From assembly GCF_016859285.1 (NCBI RefSeq), contig NC_053414.1:23961517-24025516 (forward strand): a DNA stretch of 64,000 nucleotides, read 5' to 3'. Shown in pieces: positions 1 through 28,210 of the stretch. The DNA comes from Xiphias gladius. Taxonomy: Eukaryota; Chordata; Actinopteri; Istiophoriformes; Xiphiidae. The notes under the pieces are model-generated. The model had not been told where the DNA came from. It was given only the letters and a program-made list of their open reading frames with translations, and did not search any database. Both the position numbers and the translations under genes were made by a program. The first letter of the stretch is position 1. Each line of letters opens with the position of its first letter.

Positions 1-2073
1 ATAAATACAATCTGATGACAGTTTTTAAGGTGAGGATTCGATATTAAAATGAGTGTTAGGACTAGGGCAAGGGTTCAAAATTTGGGTTAGGACGAGGGTT
101 AGCGTTAGGGTTAAAAAAATTGGTTCAGCAAAGGAAAAAAATGGGACATCTAAGGAAACCACCTTTGATGGTGGACCAGAGTTCATTATGACTTCGGAGT
201 TCTGACATCATCAAAGAAAATCCATTGATTATAATCGAGGTGGTGTGTTCTTAACGGGCTGAAAGCCAAAAGCAACCACTATAATGTGCTTTTCTTGTTA
301 CGTTATGCTGAAATTTCCTTTCAGACAGCTGGGATATTTTCTGCTGTAAAACATGAACTTGCTATGCCTTGACAATGGACATTAACAACTTTTTTGGGGG
401 GCTTTAGGGTAAGGGTTACGGTTAGGCAAGTAGTGGTTAGGGTTAGGGTAAGTCACCAGTAACAAAATGATAGTCTATGTAATGTCATAAGACAGGTGCT
501 TCGACATGCAGTCCAGCCTGGTTCCAAATGGACACAGAGCTATTCTTGTCTCCACCATCATTCCTGGAGCTCCTATGATGTCTATAGTTATAGTTGACAG
601 ATATCAAAGATTCTTTTGTGTTGGCATCATATATCTTTACAAAATCAATATTCTAAGTGAAATCATCAAATAATCCCTCTTTGATGTCTGTTTTTCATGT
701 TCAACACAAGGTCTGTCCATAACAAGAAGCGTTAAGCAGAAGCCCATGGTTCACTACCAACCAGTTCATGCTTCCAGCAGATACTCCCCACTCAGTGACA
801 CACCTGCTGAGAAACCATCTCTGGTTATTGGCAGCTCTATTTTTGAGTCAGATATATTCCTGGGGCCAGAGCAGGTGACATAGAATCCTATTTGAAACTG
901 CTGGCTAAGGATAAACAACGGATAACAACAAATGTGTGTCTATCTGACTCAGCACAGTCTAAAAGAATTGTTATGTATGTGTACAAGATCACACCTAACT
1001 AAAAAAAATAACACTGAATACATAATTCTCATAAAGATAAACCAATGGTATGACCAATGGTGAAGCTTCAGTACTCAGTCACGCATCATTCACCTGACCA
1101 GGGGTGTAACTTTATCACTTACTCGTTCTATACTCAGTCACAGACATTCACGTTTATAGGGCTTACACCGCTGTTGCAGTCCAGCCAAAATGTCGGCTGA
1201 AATTGAAACTCTTCCAGCCAAAAGACAAAGTCTTTTGATACTTCAGCCTACTTTTTGGCTGGAAGTGACTGCTGGTTATAGCGCACAAACTACAAAGGTA
1301 CGGGGATCTGCTACAGCAGACTGCAACTCTCACAAAGCAAAAGTTAAAAATGCCGGACAGTGAACGTTTCTGAATGTCAGTGATGAAGTGATTGTTACAA
1401 GCCCAGGAAATGCCAGCCAGTATGGATAAAGATTAATGAGTGATTTGTACCAGCTCTGTAATCCACAACAGTCAGTAGGTATCCTATCCCAGGTATCTGT
1501 TCCATGTTCAGTCTCTAACTGGAGTGATGTTGCACATTGACAAGCCACAGTTATGCACAGCAAGTCCGCTTTTTAATATCAGTGCAGCAAGCACTAGACT
1601 GTTGAACTGTTGCAAACCACAGAAAACTCAGTGCTTATGTGTAAATTAAAAATAATAACTTGTCATTTTCATTAATTACTCTATGGTTTCTACTGTAAAT
1701 AAACTGGCATGTTGAATACTGACGCACTGAAAACAGTTTTCAGGTTCCCCTGAAAAAATAAGAGATCAATTGAAACATCGCTTTTGCTAGTAGGCTAAAT
1801 CCCTCCCTCAGGGAAGTCTCTTCCTGCCAGTCCTCTGCCTTTATTATTCATTATCCTAAATGACTCATTTTAACAATGATGTTATGCACCAGAACATGCC
1901 TGACATTCCTTTATTAAAAATTAAAATATTTTGGTAATTAAAAGCCAAACACTGAAGCTGAACATTGTAAATGTAAATGTAAATTTTAAGCTTTTCTCAT
2001 GTCACTTACTGAATTCATAATTATTTATGAATAATTACTTTGTTCGTTTACTCTGGGTGCTCCAGTTCCCTCT
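1..2073. other. Gene-poor upstream flank with repeat debris
   Basis: No intact gene is visible. Degenerate GGTTAG/TTAGGG-like runs lie at about 45-120 and 400-455. A short open stretch at about 710-885 resembles a LINE first-ORF fragment (listed separately). The stretch 905-1015 is similar to 5925-6030, downstream of the intact kinase, sharing the GTGTGTCT-CTGACTC block and an ACAAGATCACACCT block. This part is therefore probably the 3' flank of an older kinase unit. A 13-base inverted repeat sits at 1211-1265. Confidence 0.5.
710..885 (+). repeat. Possible non-LTR retrotransposon ORF1 remnant
   Basis: A reading frame of about 58 codons, closed by a stop after the residues GPEQVT, contains SPLSDTPAEKPSLVIGSSI. 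This resembles the linker plus first block (LVIGDSI) of the SGNH/esterase-like segment found in ORF1 of some fish non-LTR elements. Here the GDS serine-hydrolase block reads GSS. The frame has no convincing start and is not followed by more of the domain. A host pseudogene with the same motif is the alternative. Confidence 0.3.
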
Positions 2074-2464
2074 ATAGGTTTGATAAAGCATTACAACAAC
2101 AGGTAAACTGATCAATTGCCTCACATAAAAAAAAACGTGAATTGTAAAAACAAATTAAATAACCTTTTATTTTAGTAATTAAAAGCCAAACAGTGAAGCT
2201 GAGCATTGTAAATGTAAATGTAAGTTACAAGCTTTTCTCATGTCACTTCCTGAATTCATAATTATTTTTAAAACTGGGTGCGGTGATTTATTTTGGTAAT
2301 TAAAAGCCAAACATCACAAGATCATCTCCAGATCAAAGCAAAAAACTGAAGTGATGTCAGGATTGTCACATCACTTCAGTTTTTTACTGGTCAGTAACAC
2401 ATGATAGTTGGAGAGGTCATTTCGAATTGCAGTCGATTTAACTGGTAACATTTAACTGTTAGAA
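2074..2464 (+). promoter_or_regulatory. 5' flank of kinase copy 1 (duplicated with copy 2)
   Basis: This segment aligns by eye with 3378-3828 upstream of the intact kinase. Both begin TAGGTTTGATAAAGCATTACA and run through the AATGTAAATGTAA and CTTTTCTCATGTCACTTCCT blocks to the same bases before the ATG. An 18-base perfect inverted repeat lies at 2340-2357 / 2368-2385 with a 10-base spacer. Relative to copy 2 it lacks about 60 bases that contain another inverted repeat. Promoter function is inferred only from position. Confidence 0.5.
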
Positions 2465-3090
2465 ATGGGACTAATCTCAACACTTTTCAAAAGAAGGAAA
2501 GATTTACAGATAGAAGAGCACAATGTTCTGTCAGCCAGTTTGTATTAATTGCTTGCATTTCATTTTTTAAAGGGGCTATATCGGTGATATAGGCGTTTTT
2601 TTCTCCATTTGCTTGTGTTTTGTTTATTTGGGTTAGAGATATTCATTCATTTCAATCAACTGGGTACCATCACTGAGACTAGTTCAACTGGGGCAGGGGA
2701 CTTTTGGGAAAGTGGCCCATCGTGCATAAGATTAGACACCAAGGAAAGGATGGCAGTGAAGATTGTGAGGAAAGATGTGGCCTGGGCTGGTGAAACAGAG
2801 GTGGCCATACTTAAAAAACTCATGTTTGACATGTTTACCAGTCTCAATGACATAGTGAAGACTCGCCCAGACGTGAAGCGTACCACTGAGTATGAGGACA
2901 ACGTAGCCTTTTAAGCATCCTCAAACGGATGCTGCACATAGATCCGGAAAAAGAATCACCCCCAGCGAAGCTCTGGGGCACCGGTTTATTACCATGAAAC
3001 ACTTTCCTAGTGATGCTGACTCCAACCCTCACATGTCATCAGCCTGTTTGACGATAAAAGGCTGCCGACTGGAGGAACCATCAGATTAAT
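2465..3090 (+). pseudogene. Decayed HIPK-like kinase copy
   Basis: The segment starts with the same ATG and first codons (MGLISTLF) as the intact copy at 3829. After about 23 codons the frame is interrupted by about 120 bases (about 2535-2660) built from sequence that also occurs in the 3' flank at 6340-7045. The glycine-rich loop and the catalytic-lysine region follow. From about 2822 the sequence jumps to the C-terminal lobe, losing the equivalent of 4060-4725: the catalytic HADIK, DFG and APE motifs. A one-base loss near 2912 shifts the last part out of frame. It cannot encode an active kinase. It is a tandem-duplication relic of the neighbouring gene. Confidence 0.85.
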
Positions 3091-3377
3091 TCAGGTATGT
3101 GCCTCCCTCGTACGGACATTTCACTCTGGACATGATTGACTCTCCCTATTTAGCGACTTATCTGTAGAAAAAAGAGGTAGAAAAGACAAGACACTTCACA
3201 GCACCCAAGGACGGTTTTTCAAATTGTCATGCCGTTTCCATATAAGGGGTTGTTTTTCACATATCGACAACCATATATCTTTGGGTGCATTCTTTACAGA
3301 ATAACACCTCTGTTTAGTACAAGCACCTGAGTTTAATAAGCACCATAAGCTGCTTTCTTTTAGTCTCACAGTAAGAT
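3091..3377. other. Spacer between kinase units
   Basis: Short AT-rich spacer between the decayed copy and the 5' flank of the intact copy. The first bases after the pseudogene no longer match the intact copy. No open frame or RNA gene is recognisable. Confidence 0.4.
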
Positions 3378-3828
3378 AATAGGTTTGATAAAGCATTACA
3401 GCAAGAGATAAACTGATTAATTGCCACACATAAACAAAAACGTGAATTGTAGAGACAAATTAAATCATCTTTTATTTTGGTAATTAAAAGCCAAACACTC
3501 AAGCTGAACATTGTAAATGTAAATGTAAATTTTAAGCTTTTCTCATGTCACTTCCTGAATTCATAATTATTTTTAAAACTGGTTGCGGTGTTTTATTTTG
3601 GTAATTAAACACTAAACATTGCACTTCAAGATCAGAAAGGATGATGATGTCACATAAACTGTGACATCATCAGTTACATCACAAGATCATCTCCAGATCA
3701 AAGCAAAAAACTGAAGTGATGTCAGAATTGTGACATCACTTACTTTTTTACTGGTCAGTAACACATGATAGTTGGAGAGGTCATTTCGAATTGCAGTCGA
3801 TTTAACTGGTAACATTTAACTGTTAGAA
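3378..3828 (+). promoter_or_regulatory. 5' flank/promoter of the intact HIPK-like kinase
   Basis: The flank is duplicated with 2074-2464. It contains two perfect inverted repeats centred on TGATGTCA/TGACATCA: 13-base arms at 3642-3654 and 3660-3672 with a 5-base loop, and 10-base arms at 3715-3724 and 3731-3740 with a 6-base loop. The half-sites differ by one base from the CRE/ATF octamer, so bZIP binding is conceivable but not shown. No TATA box is clear. The start codon at 3829 is the first ATG of the kinase frame and is shared by both copies. Confidence 0.45.
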
Positions 3829-5013
3829 ATGGGACTAATCTCAACACTTTTCAACAGAAGGAAAGATTTAGAGATAGAAGAGCACGATGTTCTGTCTGGT
3901 AAAACAACTGGGTACCTCATTGAGAAGTTCCTGGGGCAGGGGACTTTTGGGAAAGTGGCCCAGTGCATACGATTAGACACCAAGGAAAGGATGGCTGTGA
4001 AGATTGTGAGGAAAGATTTGGCCTGGGCTGGTGAAACAGAGGTGGCCATGCTTAAAAAACTCAGGCAGCTTGACCAAGACAAGAACAACTTGGTCAGGTT
4101 CTTTGAGCATTTTAAACACAGAGGATATGTTTGTCTGGCATTTGAAATGCTGGATATAAGTATCTATGATTTCATGAAGGAGAGGTCCTTCAAGCCACTG
4201 GATCTGTCTGAGATCAGAGTAATCACACAACAGATGCTGGTGGCTCTGAACGCCCTCAAGGGCATAGGTCTGGCGCATGCAGACATCAAGCTGGACAACA
4301 TAATGTTGGTTAATCATCAGTTGCAGCCTTTCAAGCTGAAACTGATTGATTTTGGTTTGGCTGTCCCTGTCTCTAAAATGTGGCTTGGCATGCAGATTCA
4401 GGTCCTTGGCTACAGGGCCCCTGAAGTCATCCTGGGCCTTCCATTGAATGAGGCTGCAGACATGTGGTCTCTTGGCTGCGTTTTGGCCTTCATGTACCTC
4501 GGCCAGCACCTGTATCCAATAGAGTGCGAATATGAGGTAATGAGAGTCATCGTGCAGCTTCAGGGTCAGCCTGAGGATCACTTGCTGAATTCTGGAATTT
4601 ATACCGAAGACTTTTTCAGGAAAGACCAAGACTCCCCTAGTCCTTCATGGAGGCTGAATACAGCGGCTGAATACTTTCTTGTAACACGTTCCTTTACTAG
4701 GCCGTATCGTGGAATTTTTGACACGTTTACCAGTCTCAATGACATAGTGAAGACTCGCCCAGACGTGAAGAGTACTACTGAGAATGAGGACAACATAGCC
4801 TTTTTAAGCATCCTCAAACAGATGCTGCATGTAGATCCAGAAAAAAGAATCACCCCCAGCGAAGCTCTGGGGCACCGGTTTATCACCATGAAACACTTTC
4901 CTAGTGATGCTGACTCCAACCCTCACATGTCATCAGCCTGTTTGACGATAAAAGGCTGCCGACGCGAGGAACCATCAATTAAATTCAAGCGCTTTGTAAC
5001 GTCCAGCGAGAAG
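3829..5013 (+). CDS. HIPK-like serine/threonine protein kinase (3' end lost in a gap)
   Basis: The 395 readable codons run uninterrupted to the N run at 5014, so the true stop is unknown. The kinase domain spans about residues 29-356. Visible motifs are the glycine loop GQGTFGKV (36-43), the ATP lysine in AVK (K58), the aC glutamate in ETEVAML, HADIK with catalytic D152, DFG (D174), and YRAPE (Y195-E199). HADxK instead of HRDxK, a tyrosine just before RAPE, and the DMWSLGCV and RITP blocks are HIPK-family signatures. HIPKs are DYRK-related kinases that act mainly in the nucleus on transcription factors. The readable part has no homeodomain-binding or PEST region. It begins MGLIST, a possible N-myristoylation signal. 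The coding stretch has no intron so far. It belongs to a tandem array and is probably a member of a fish-specific HIPK-like expansion, so I assign no symbol. Confidence 0.85.
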
Positions 5014-5513
5014 NNNNNNNNNNNNNNNNNNNNNNNNNNNNNNNNNNNNNNNNNNNNNNNNNNNNNNNNNNNNNNNNNNNNNNNNNNNNNNNNNNNNNNN
5101 NNNNNNNNNNNNNNNNNNNNNNNNNNNNNNNNNNNNNNNNNNNNNNNNNNNNNNNNNNNNNNNNNNNNNNNNNNNNNNNNNNNNNNNNNNNNNNNNNNNN
5201 NNNNNNNNNNNNNNNNNNNNNNNNNNNNNNNNNNNNNNNNNNNNNNNNNNNNNNNNNNNNNNNNNNNNNNNNNNNNNNNNNNNNNNNNNNNNNNNNNNNN
5301 NNNNNNNNNNNNNNNNNNNNNNNNNNNNNNNNNNNNNNNNNNNNNNNNNNNNNNNNNNNNNNNNNNNNNNNNNNNNNNNNNNNNNNNNNNNNNNNNNNNN
5401 NNNNNNNNNNNNNNNNNNNNNNNNNNNNNNNNNNNNNNNNNNNNNNNNNNNNNNNNNNNNNNNNNNNNNNNNNNNNNNNNNNNNNNNNNNNNNNNNNNNN
5501 NNNNNNNNNNNNN
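5014..5513. other. Assembly gap (500 N)
   Basis: Exactly 500 undetermined bases, which looks like a placeholder gap of unknown true length. It cuts the 3' end of the HIPK-like kinase. A reading frame continued through the N run to 5526 has no meaning. Gaps often fall where near-identical tandem copies collapse, so further kinase copies may be missing here. Confidence 0.95.
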
Positions 5514-7659
5514 TTTGTATTTGTGATTACTAGTGATTGGCAGCTGACCTGTATGGGCTCAAATTAGGGTCAAATTTTTGAGCCTGTAAAGTGACAAAAA
5601 TAAAAAAAATCACATATAATTCCAAAGTTTGTAGTTGTAAATCAACCTTTGTAAACCTGTCAAATAAATCTGGGGGAGAAATTCATGTTTGTGCATTCAA
5701 TGTTCACTGTCACTACGGCAAGCCTGCGAGGGTAAAAAATGTGCCGTTACCATTGTTACAACCCTACCAAACTCTTTTCGAATGGTGTTACCAGTTTACA
5801 TTACCAATTATAAAAAATTTTATTGTCAATAATTATTTTTTACTATAGTGATAATATACTCACATGAAACCTGTGGCTGTAAGGGCTCTCAAACTAAAAA
5901 GACCTAAAGGTCAGGTTTTATTCTTGGTCGGATAACGACCAATGTGTGTCTGTCTGACTCGGCAGAGTCTAAATTGCTGTTATGTATGAGTACAAGATCA
6001 CACCTCAGTATATTAATAATACTGATTAAGTATATTCTTATAAAAATATATTTTTCAAATGACTGACACAATATTGTTTTTTTATTTTGCTTGCTTGCAT
6101 TTCTTTCAGGCAGCAACCGTTGTCACTCACAACCTGTTGTTAACATTTTGTGATTGTATTTCACAAATTTCATCTGGTCTAAGCATTTAAGGAAGTATGT
6201 TAGTTTCATTTAGTACGGTTATCCTCACATATTGTTTGCTTGAAGACATCCCAGAGATCTGACAGTTAAACAAAGTGAATTTCTAGTCTGCGTTGACATG
6301 CAATATATGTATGAGTTCTGCTCAGCAGCAGTTTGCTCAATGCTGCCCCTGTCGGCCAGTTTATTTTACATGGTTTGTATCTACTTTAATGGCGAGACCT
6401 TTCTGTTCAGAGAAGTCCTGTGTTTTTCCATTTTGCACTGGCTTGACATAGTTTTTCTCACCTCAAGATTAACTGAAGAAGATTGTTTGCCTTCTAGTTA
6501 GTTTGTATTTTTATCATTCTTCATGCAACAAATTTCATGAGACGAGTGACTCAAAAGTCCAGGTTATAACAATAACCAGGACTATGCCCTGGATCAGAGC
6601 GGTTGTTACTCATACATGTTAATAGATGAAAGAGAGTTGAGTAAACTGTGTTTTGAAAAATTAGGTTGAAAGAGTATAGATTTTGCAATTTTATTTTGTA
6701 ATGAAAAATGAGGATTCAGCTTTTTCACCCACTGGTATTGTATTTTATTTATATTTTATTAAAAAAAAAAAAAAGCACTGCTAGAGAACTCTTTTAACTT
6801 GTATGTACGACTTGCAGCCACTTTGTATTTTCGGTATTTGCGGCTCATTTCTTTAGGCCACATATCGTGTGATATAGGTGAATTTGTTTCTCCATTTGCT
6901 TGTGTTTTGTTTATTTGGGTTACAAATAATTAATTTGTACATAGTGAAATAAACTACGTATATACAACATAATATACAGCACATTAAAAACAGTAAAACA
7001 TAGACTGAAATTAAGTGAGAGATATTCATTCATTTCAATCAAAAGTATTTCCATGTTTGAGACTAATGTTCAACTACAGGAATGATTTACTCCACTAGAG
7101 GGAGCTCTAGAGCCTCAATATCTCTTCTCCTGTCACATCTCATTACAGTGAGCTCTCTTCCACCAAAAAAGCAGCATAAGATTCTATTAGGAATGTTTTT
7201 CCATCATGATTTAAACATTCAACATACATTGAAATGTTTTAGTTAGTGTAATATTTATGGCACAGACACTAATATGTTTTATAGGTTTGATAAAGCATTA
7301 CAGCTACAGGTAAACTGATTAATTGCCACACATAAACAAAAACGTGAATTGTAAAAACAAATTAGAAAAATTACTTTATTATGTACCTCTTCTATGGTTA
7401 ATTTTAGCTATTTTACACTCTATAAGCATTAAAGCATTGTAAAATCATCTTTTGGAATATCTGCTCTTCTTCATTTAAATATAGAGCCACCGTCCTTCTC
7501 TATTATTGGAGAGAGCTTCCTTTCAGTGAGGAGGTGCCACGACTGAGGATGTTATGAAACTGAACTTCTTATAAAGAGAGAGAGTTCAGACAGGCAGCTC
7601 CATTCTTACTGCAGAGAACATAGTATTTATTTCATGCCACCACTGACTGTGGGCATGGG
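5514..7659. other. 3' flank of the kinase array, no intact gene
   Basis: AT-rich sequence without a recognisable coding region. Blocks here recur upstream. About 5925-6030 matches 905-1015. The stretches 6866-6920 and 7017-7045 match pieces embedded in the decayed kinase copy. Positions 7279-7370 match the first 90 bases of the kinase 5' flank, so the start of a third unit is present and then lost. An imperfect 12-base hairpin lies at 6556-6583. A TATAAA-like box at about 7571 stands upstream of no recognisable gene. Confidence 0.5.
7279..7370 (+). repeat. Truncated third copy of the kinase 5' flank
   Basis: The sequence from TAGGTTTGATAAAGCATTACA through the AAACGTGAATTGTA block closely matches 2076-2160 and 3380-3465, then diverges. 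It marks the right-hand edge of the tandem array. Confidence 0.6.
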
Positions 7660-7677
7660 ATGGGGCCAGGGCTGTGG

Positions 7678-7803
<126 letters not shown>

Positions 7804-8060
7804 ATAAGCGTTCTTGTTACCCCTTTGGGACGTTTTTGGGACCAGTATAAACCCCGACCTTGTCAGAGCCAGTAGTCCTCACAGGGACCAAAGTCCAGTC
7901 CTAATGAGGCAAAACGTAATTTTTGAGGGCCTGGTTAAGGTTAGGGGAAGATGTGAATTGAGGTGAGGTTAAGGTTAGGGTTAGGCTGTCCACAATGAAG
8001 GGAAGTCAATGCCCTAACAAGGATGGCTGCGCAAACTCGTGTGTGCGTGTCTGCATATGA
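7804..8060 (+). repeat. Dispersed fish repeat with GGTTAG core, TG-flanked
   Basis: The unit has blocks GGGACCAGTATAAACCC and CCTCACAGGGACCAAAG, then GGTTAAGGTTAGGG, GGCTGTCCACAATGAA, and a GTGTGTGCGTGT end. I recognise this arrangement as a common teleost repeat associated with (TG)n tracts. A related GGTTAG-type unit lies at about 53610-53905. No coding capacity. Confidence 0.55.
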
Positions 8061-8760
8061 ATTTTCCATTGTGTGGGATAAGATGCACACACTTTCAGAC
8101 TTTCAGACATCAAGAAGGAAAGTGACTATTCCTTTTTCTACATTAAGGGTTAAAATGAGATGAGATTGAGGATTCAGCAAGACTGATACACAGACAATAA
8201 AATGAATATTCATTGACTGGAGTAAGTGTGTGCATGTGTGTGAAATAAGGAGAGAAAAAAAAGGGAGATCTTTACGAAATCATGCTCTTTTATAAGTTCA
8301 ACTCACGTGTCCCATCTATCCAACCATGTGACCAGCCTGCAAGAAAGAGGTTGGTTTGAGTTTAATTACCAGCTGCAGGCTAAGTAAGTAGATGAAAGTG
8401 TTAACAGGCCTGTGTTGAGTGAAGTAATTAGTACACAATCATCTAAATGTTGATATTCTATCTGACAGATGGGGAACCAAAAAATTTGAAAAATTATTTA
8501 TGTTTTGCACCGTATTTCCTTTTTTTTAATTGATTCCCGCGGTCAGTTTCCCTTTTCCAGATTTTGTTTGATGGGTGAGTGTTGATGGAAAGGACAAACT
8601 TAGCAAGATGAAAAGGAGTAAAAAAATTCTTCAAATGAAGAAAATGGGAGGGATGGATATAAAGTGACAGATCTGAGGGAGTGACAGAAAAAGAAAGAGG
8701 GAGGGAGAAGAGGAGAATAGAGAGACAGCAGGATCAAACTCACTGCCTTCTTTTCCTTCA

Positions 8761-8812
8761 GTGCTCTCTCCCTTACTTCTCCCAGTGACTCCAAGCTGAG
8801 ATCAACAGATAG
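8761..8812 (+). other. loxl4: Probable 5' non-coding exon of loxl4
   Basis: A good donor, ATAG|GTGAGT, lies at 8812/8813, and a pyrimidine-rich CTTCAG precedes 8761. The next coding exon starts at 9761 with only one base before its ATG, so at least one upstream non-coding exon is required. This is the nearest candidate. Its true 5' end is not determined, and it may instead begin at a transcription start around 8700. Confidence 0.45.
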
Positions 8813-9761
8813 GTGAGTTCAGCTTCAGCATTTTGTCTTTATTCTCTTTACCTTTTGTCTCATTTTTTTCCTTTTTGCTTCAGTCTACCTTTTTTCCGTA
8901 ATTCAAGATTTCATCCCTTCATCCCTGAACTCTTCTACAATCATTTCACCTTTATCAAACTTTAATTCAGCCCTCATTATTCTGAGTTATTGCTTTTATT
9001 TACACATTTATTTTCTTGTATGAATATATGTTATCCATTCGTACAGCAGAATTTCACTGAACATTCACCTCTGGGTGGATTAATTCACTGTAAGGTGTTT
9101 CTCTCATCCTCCAGACTTCATCCTCTTCAAATTGTTCTGTATCTACAGCTTCATCCTCTTTACTAGACGTTAAAGGTTTTAGAGGTGGACCAAGGATCAT
9201 TAACCGAAATCTCTCTCAAAGTTGCAGACCTGCTGCTTCATTTATGTGTGACAACATTTTTATGAATGTGTTTATATGCTTTTATGTCTGTTGGCTAAAT
9301 ACATGCAGCTAAGCTTGAGGGTTTGCAGAAAGCCAAAGTTTCCGTTGGCTGGATAGAGAGGCTACTTTTAGGTCAGTTATTACTCCCTTTGCCCTGACTG
9401 GTTCAGAATGAGGGTTACGTTTTCACAATGTTTCTCAAGCCTCTGGCCTTTAAATTACTCTAATTATTTTAAATGATAAAGACATCTATCAATCTCTAAT
9501 TTTTACTGTAGTATGTCTCATTAGGGTTGGAAGAGAAGTTTCTAACTATATGTTTTGTCAGAGTATGGAATGTTAGTTCCATGACTTTGCATGATCTTTT
9601 TGATTTGTGCGGTAATGTACGTATTTATTCATGGGGCTCTTTCTTTTCATGCATCTTCTCTGCTTTCTGTACTGCTGTACGTCTCTTAACCTCAAGTCAC
9701 GCAGCTTCAATTTCATTCCCATCTCCCCCTTTTCACTCCTTGTTCTCCATTTTTCTCCAGG

Positions 9762-27575
<17,814 letters not shown>

Positions 27576-28210
27576 ATTAAAGACCACGCAGATATAAGGA
27601 CAGACCAACTGTACAACTCCTCAGCACACCTCGACGTGTCAGGGGAAGGAGGATGAATGACAATGACAACATGCCAGTAAATAGAATAATGGGGGTCAGA
27701 GGGAGGAGGATGGGAGACTGGGATGGTATGGGAGGGCCTTGATGCAAAAATGAATAATTAGAATCCTGTGACTGACTGTCATCAGCAGTGACTGTTCCTG
27801 TTAGAAAGTCAAAAAGATAAAAGGGGAAATGTAGAGAGAGGAATACCAAACTAGGCCGTCACAACCGTCACCATGATAAAACATAGAGCAGTATACAATT
27901 TTACAGAAACCTGTCTTGAATTTTTAACAAATTGAATTCCCTTGATCAAAACATAACCACAGTTAACAAAGTAAAGACACATTTAGGAACATGAGTACAA
28001 CACATCTATCACCAGGCTGTTGTTCATATAAGATCAACACAGGTAACGACTGTCAACAAAACTCTGTAAATGCCTCCTGTGCTTTCACTGTTCACATTAC
28101 AAAATGCAGTATTTACTGTTACAACTGTGTGGTTTTTGGTTTTGAATGAGAATTTTTTTATTTCATGGTGCTATTTTGCCTTATTTGAATAAATATTGTA
28201 ATGTATTGCA
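27576..28210 (+). other. loxl4: loxl4 3' untranslated region
   Basis: The sequence following the TGA at 27573-27575 is AT-rich and open to transcription until an AATAAA at 28188-28193. No other gene is apparent. The extent is inferred from the first good polyadenylation signal; a second AATAAA lies at about 28463. Confidence 0.6.
28188..28193 (+). terminator. loxl4: Polyadenylation signal of loxl4
   Basis: Canonical AATAAA 613 bases after the stop codon, followed by a TG/T-rich stretch (TGTATTGTCATG) that could serve as the downstream element. Confidence 0.55.

Noticed and set aside
45-455. TTAGGG/GGTTAG-like runs as an interstitial telomere
   Set aside because: The units are too degenerate and are interrupted; they look like pieces of a dispersed repeat rather than a telomere array.
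3973-4629. 218-codon open frame on the minus strand
   Set aside because: It lies entirely antisense to the kinase domain, whose motifs are unambiguous on the plus strand.
5014-5526. Extension of the kinase frame through the N run
   Set aside because: Undetermined bases carry no reading frame; the last real codon is at 5011-5013.
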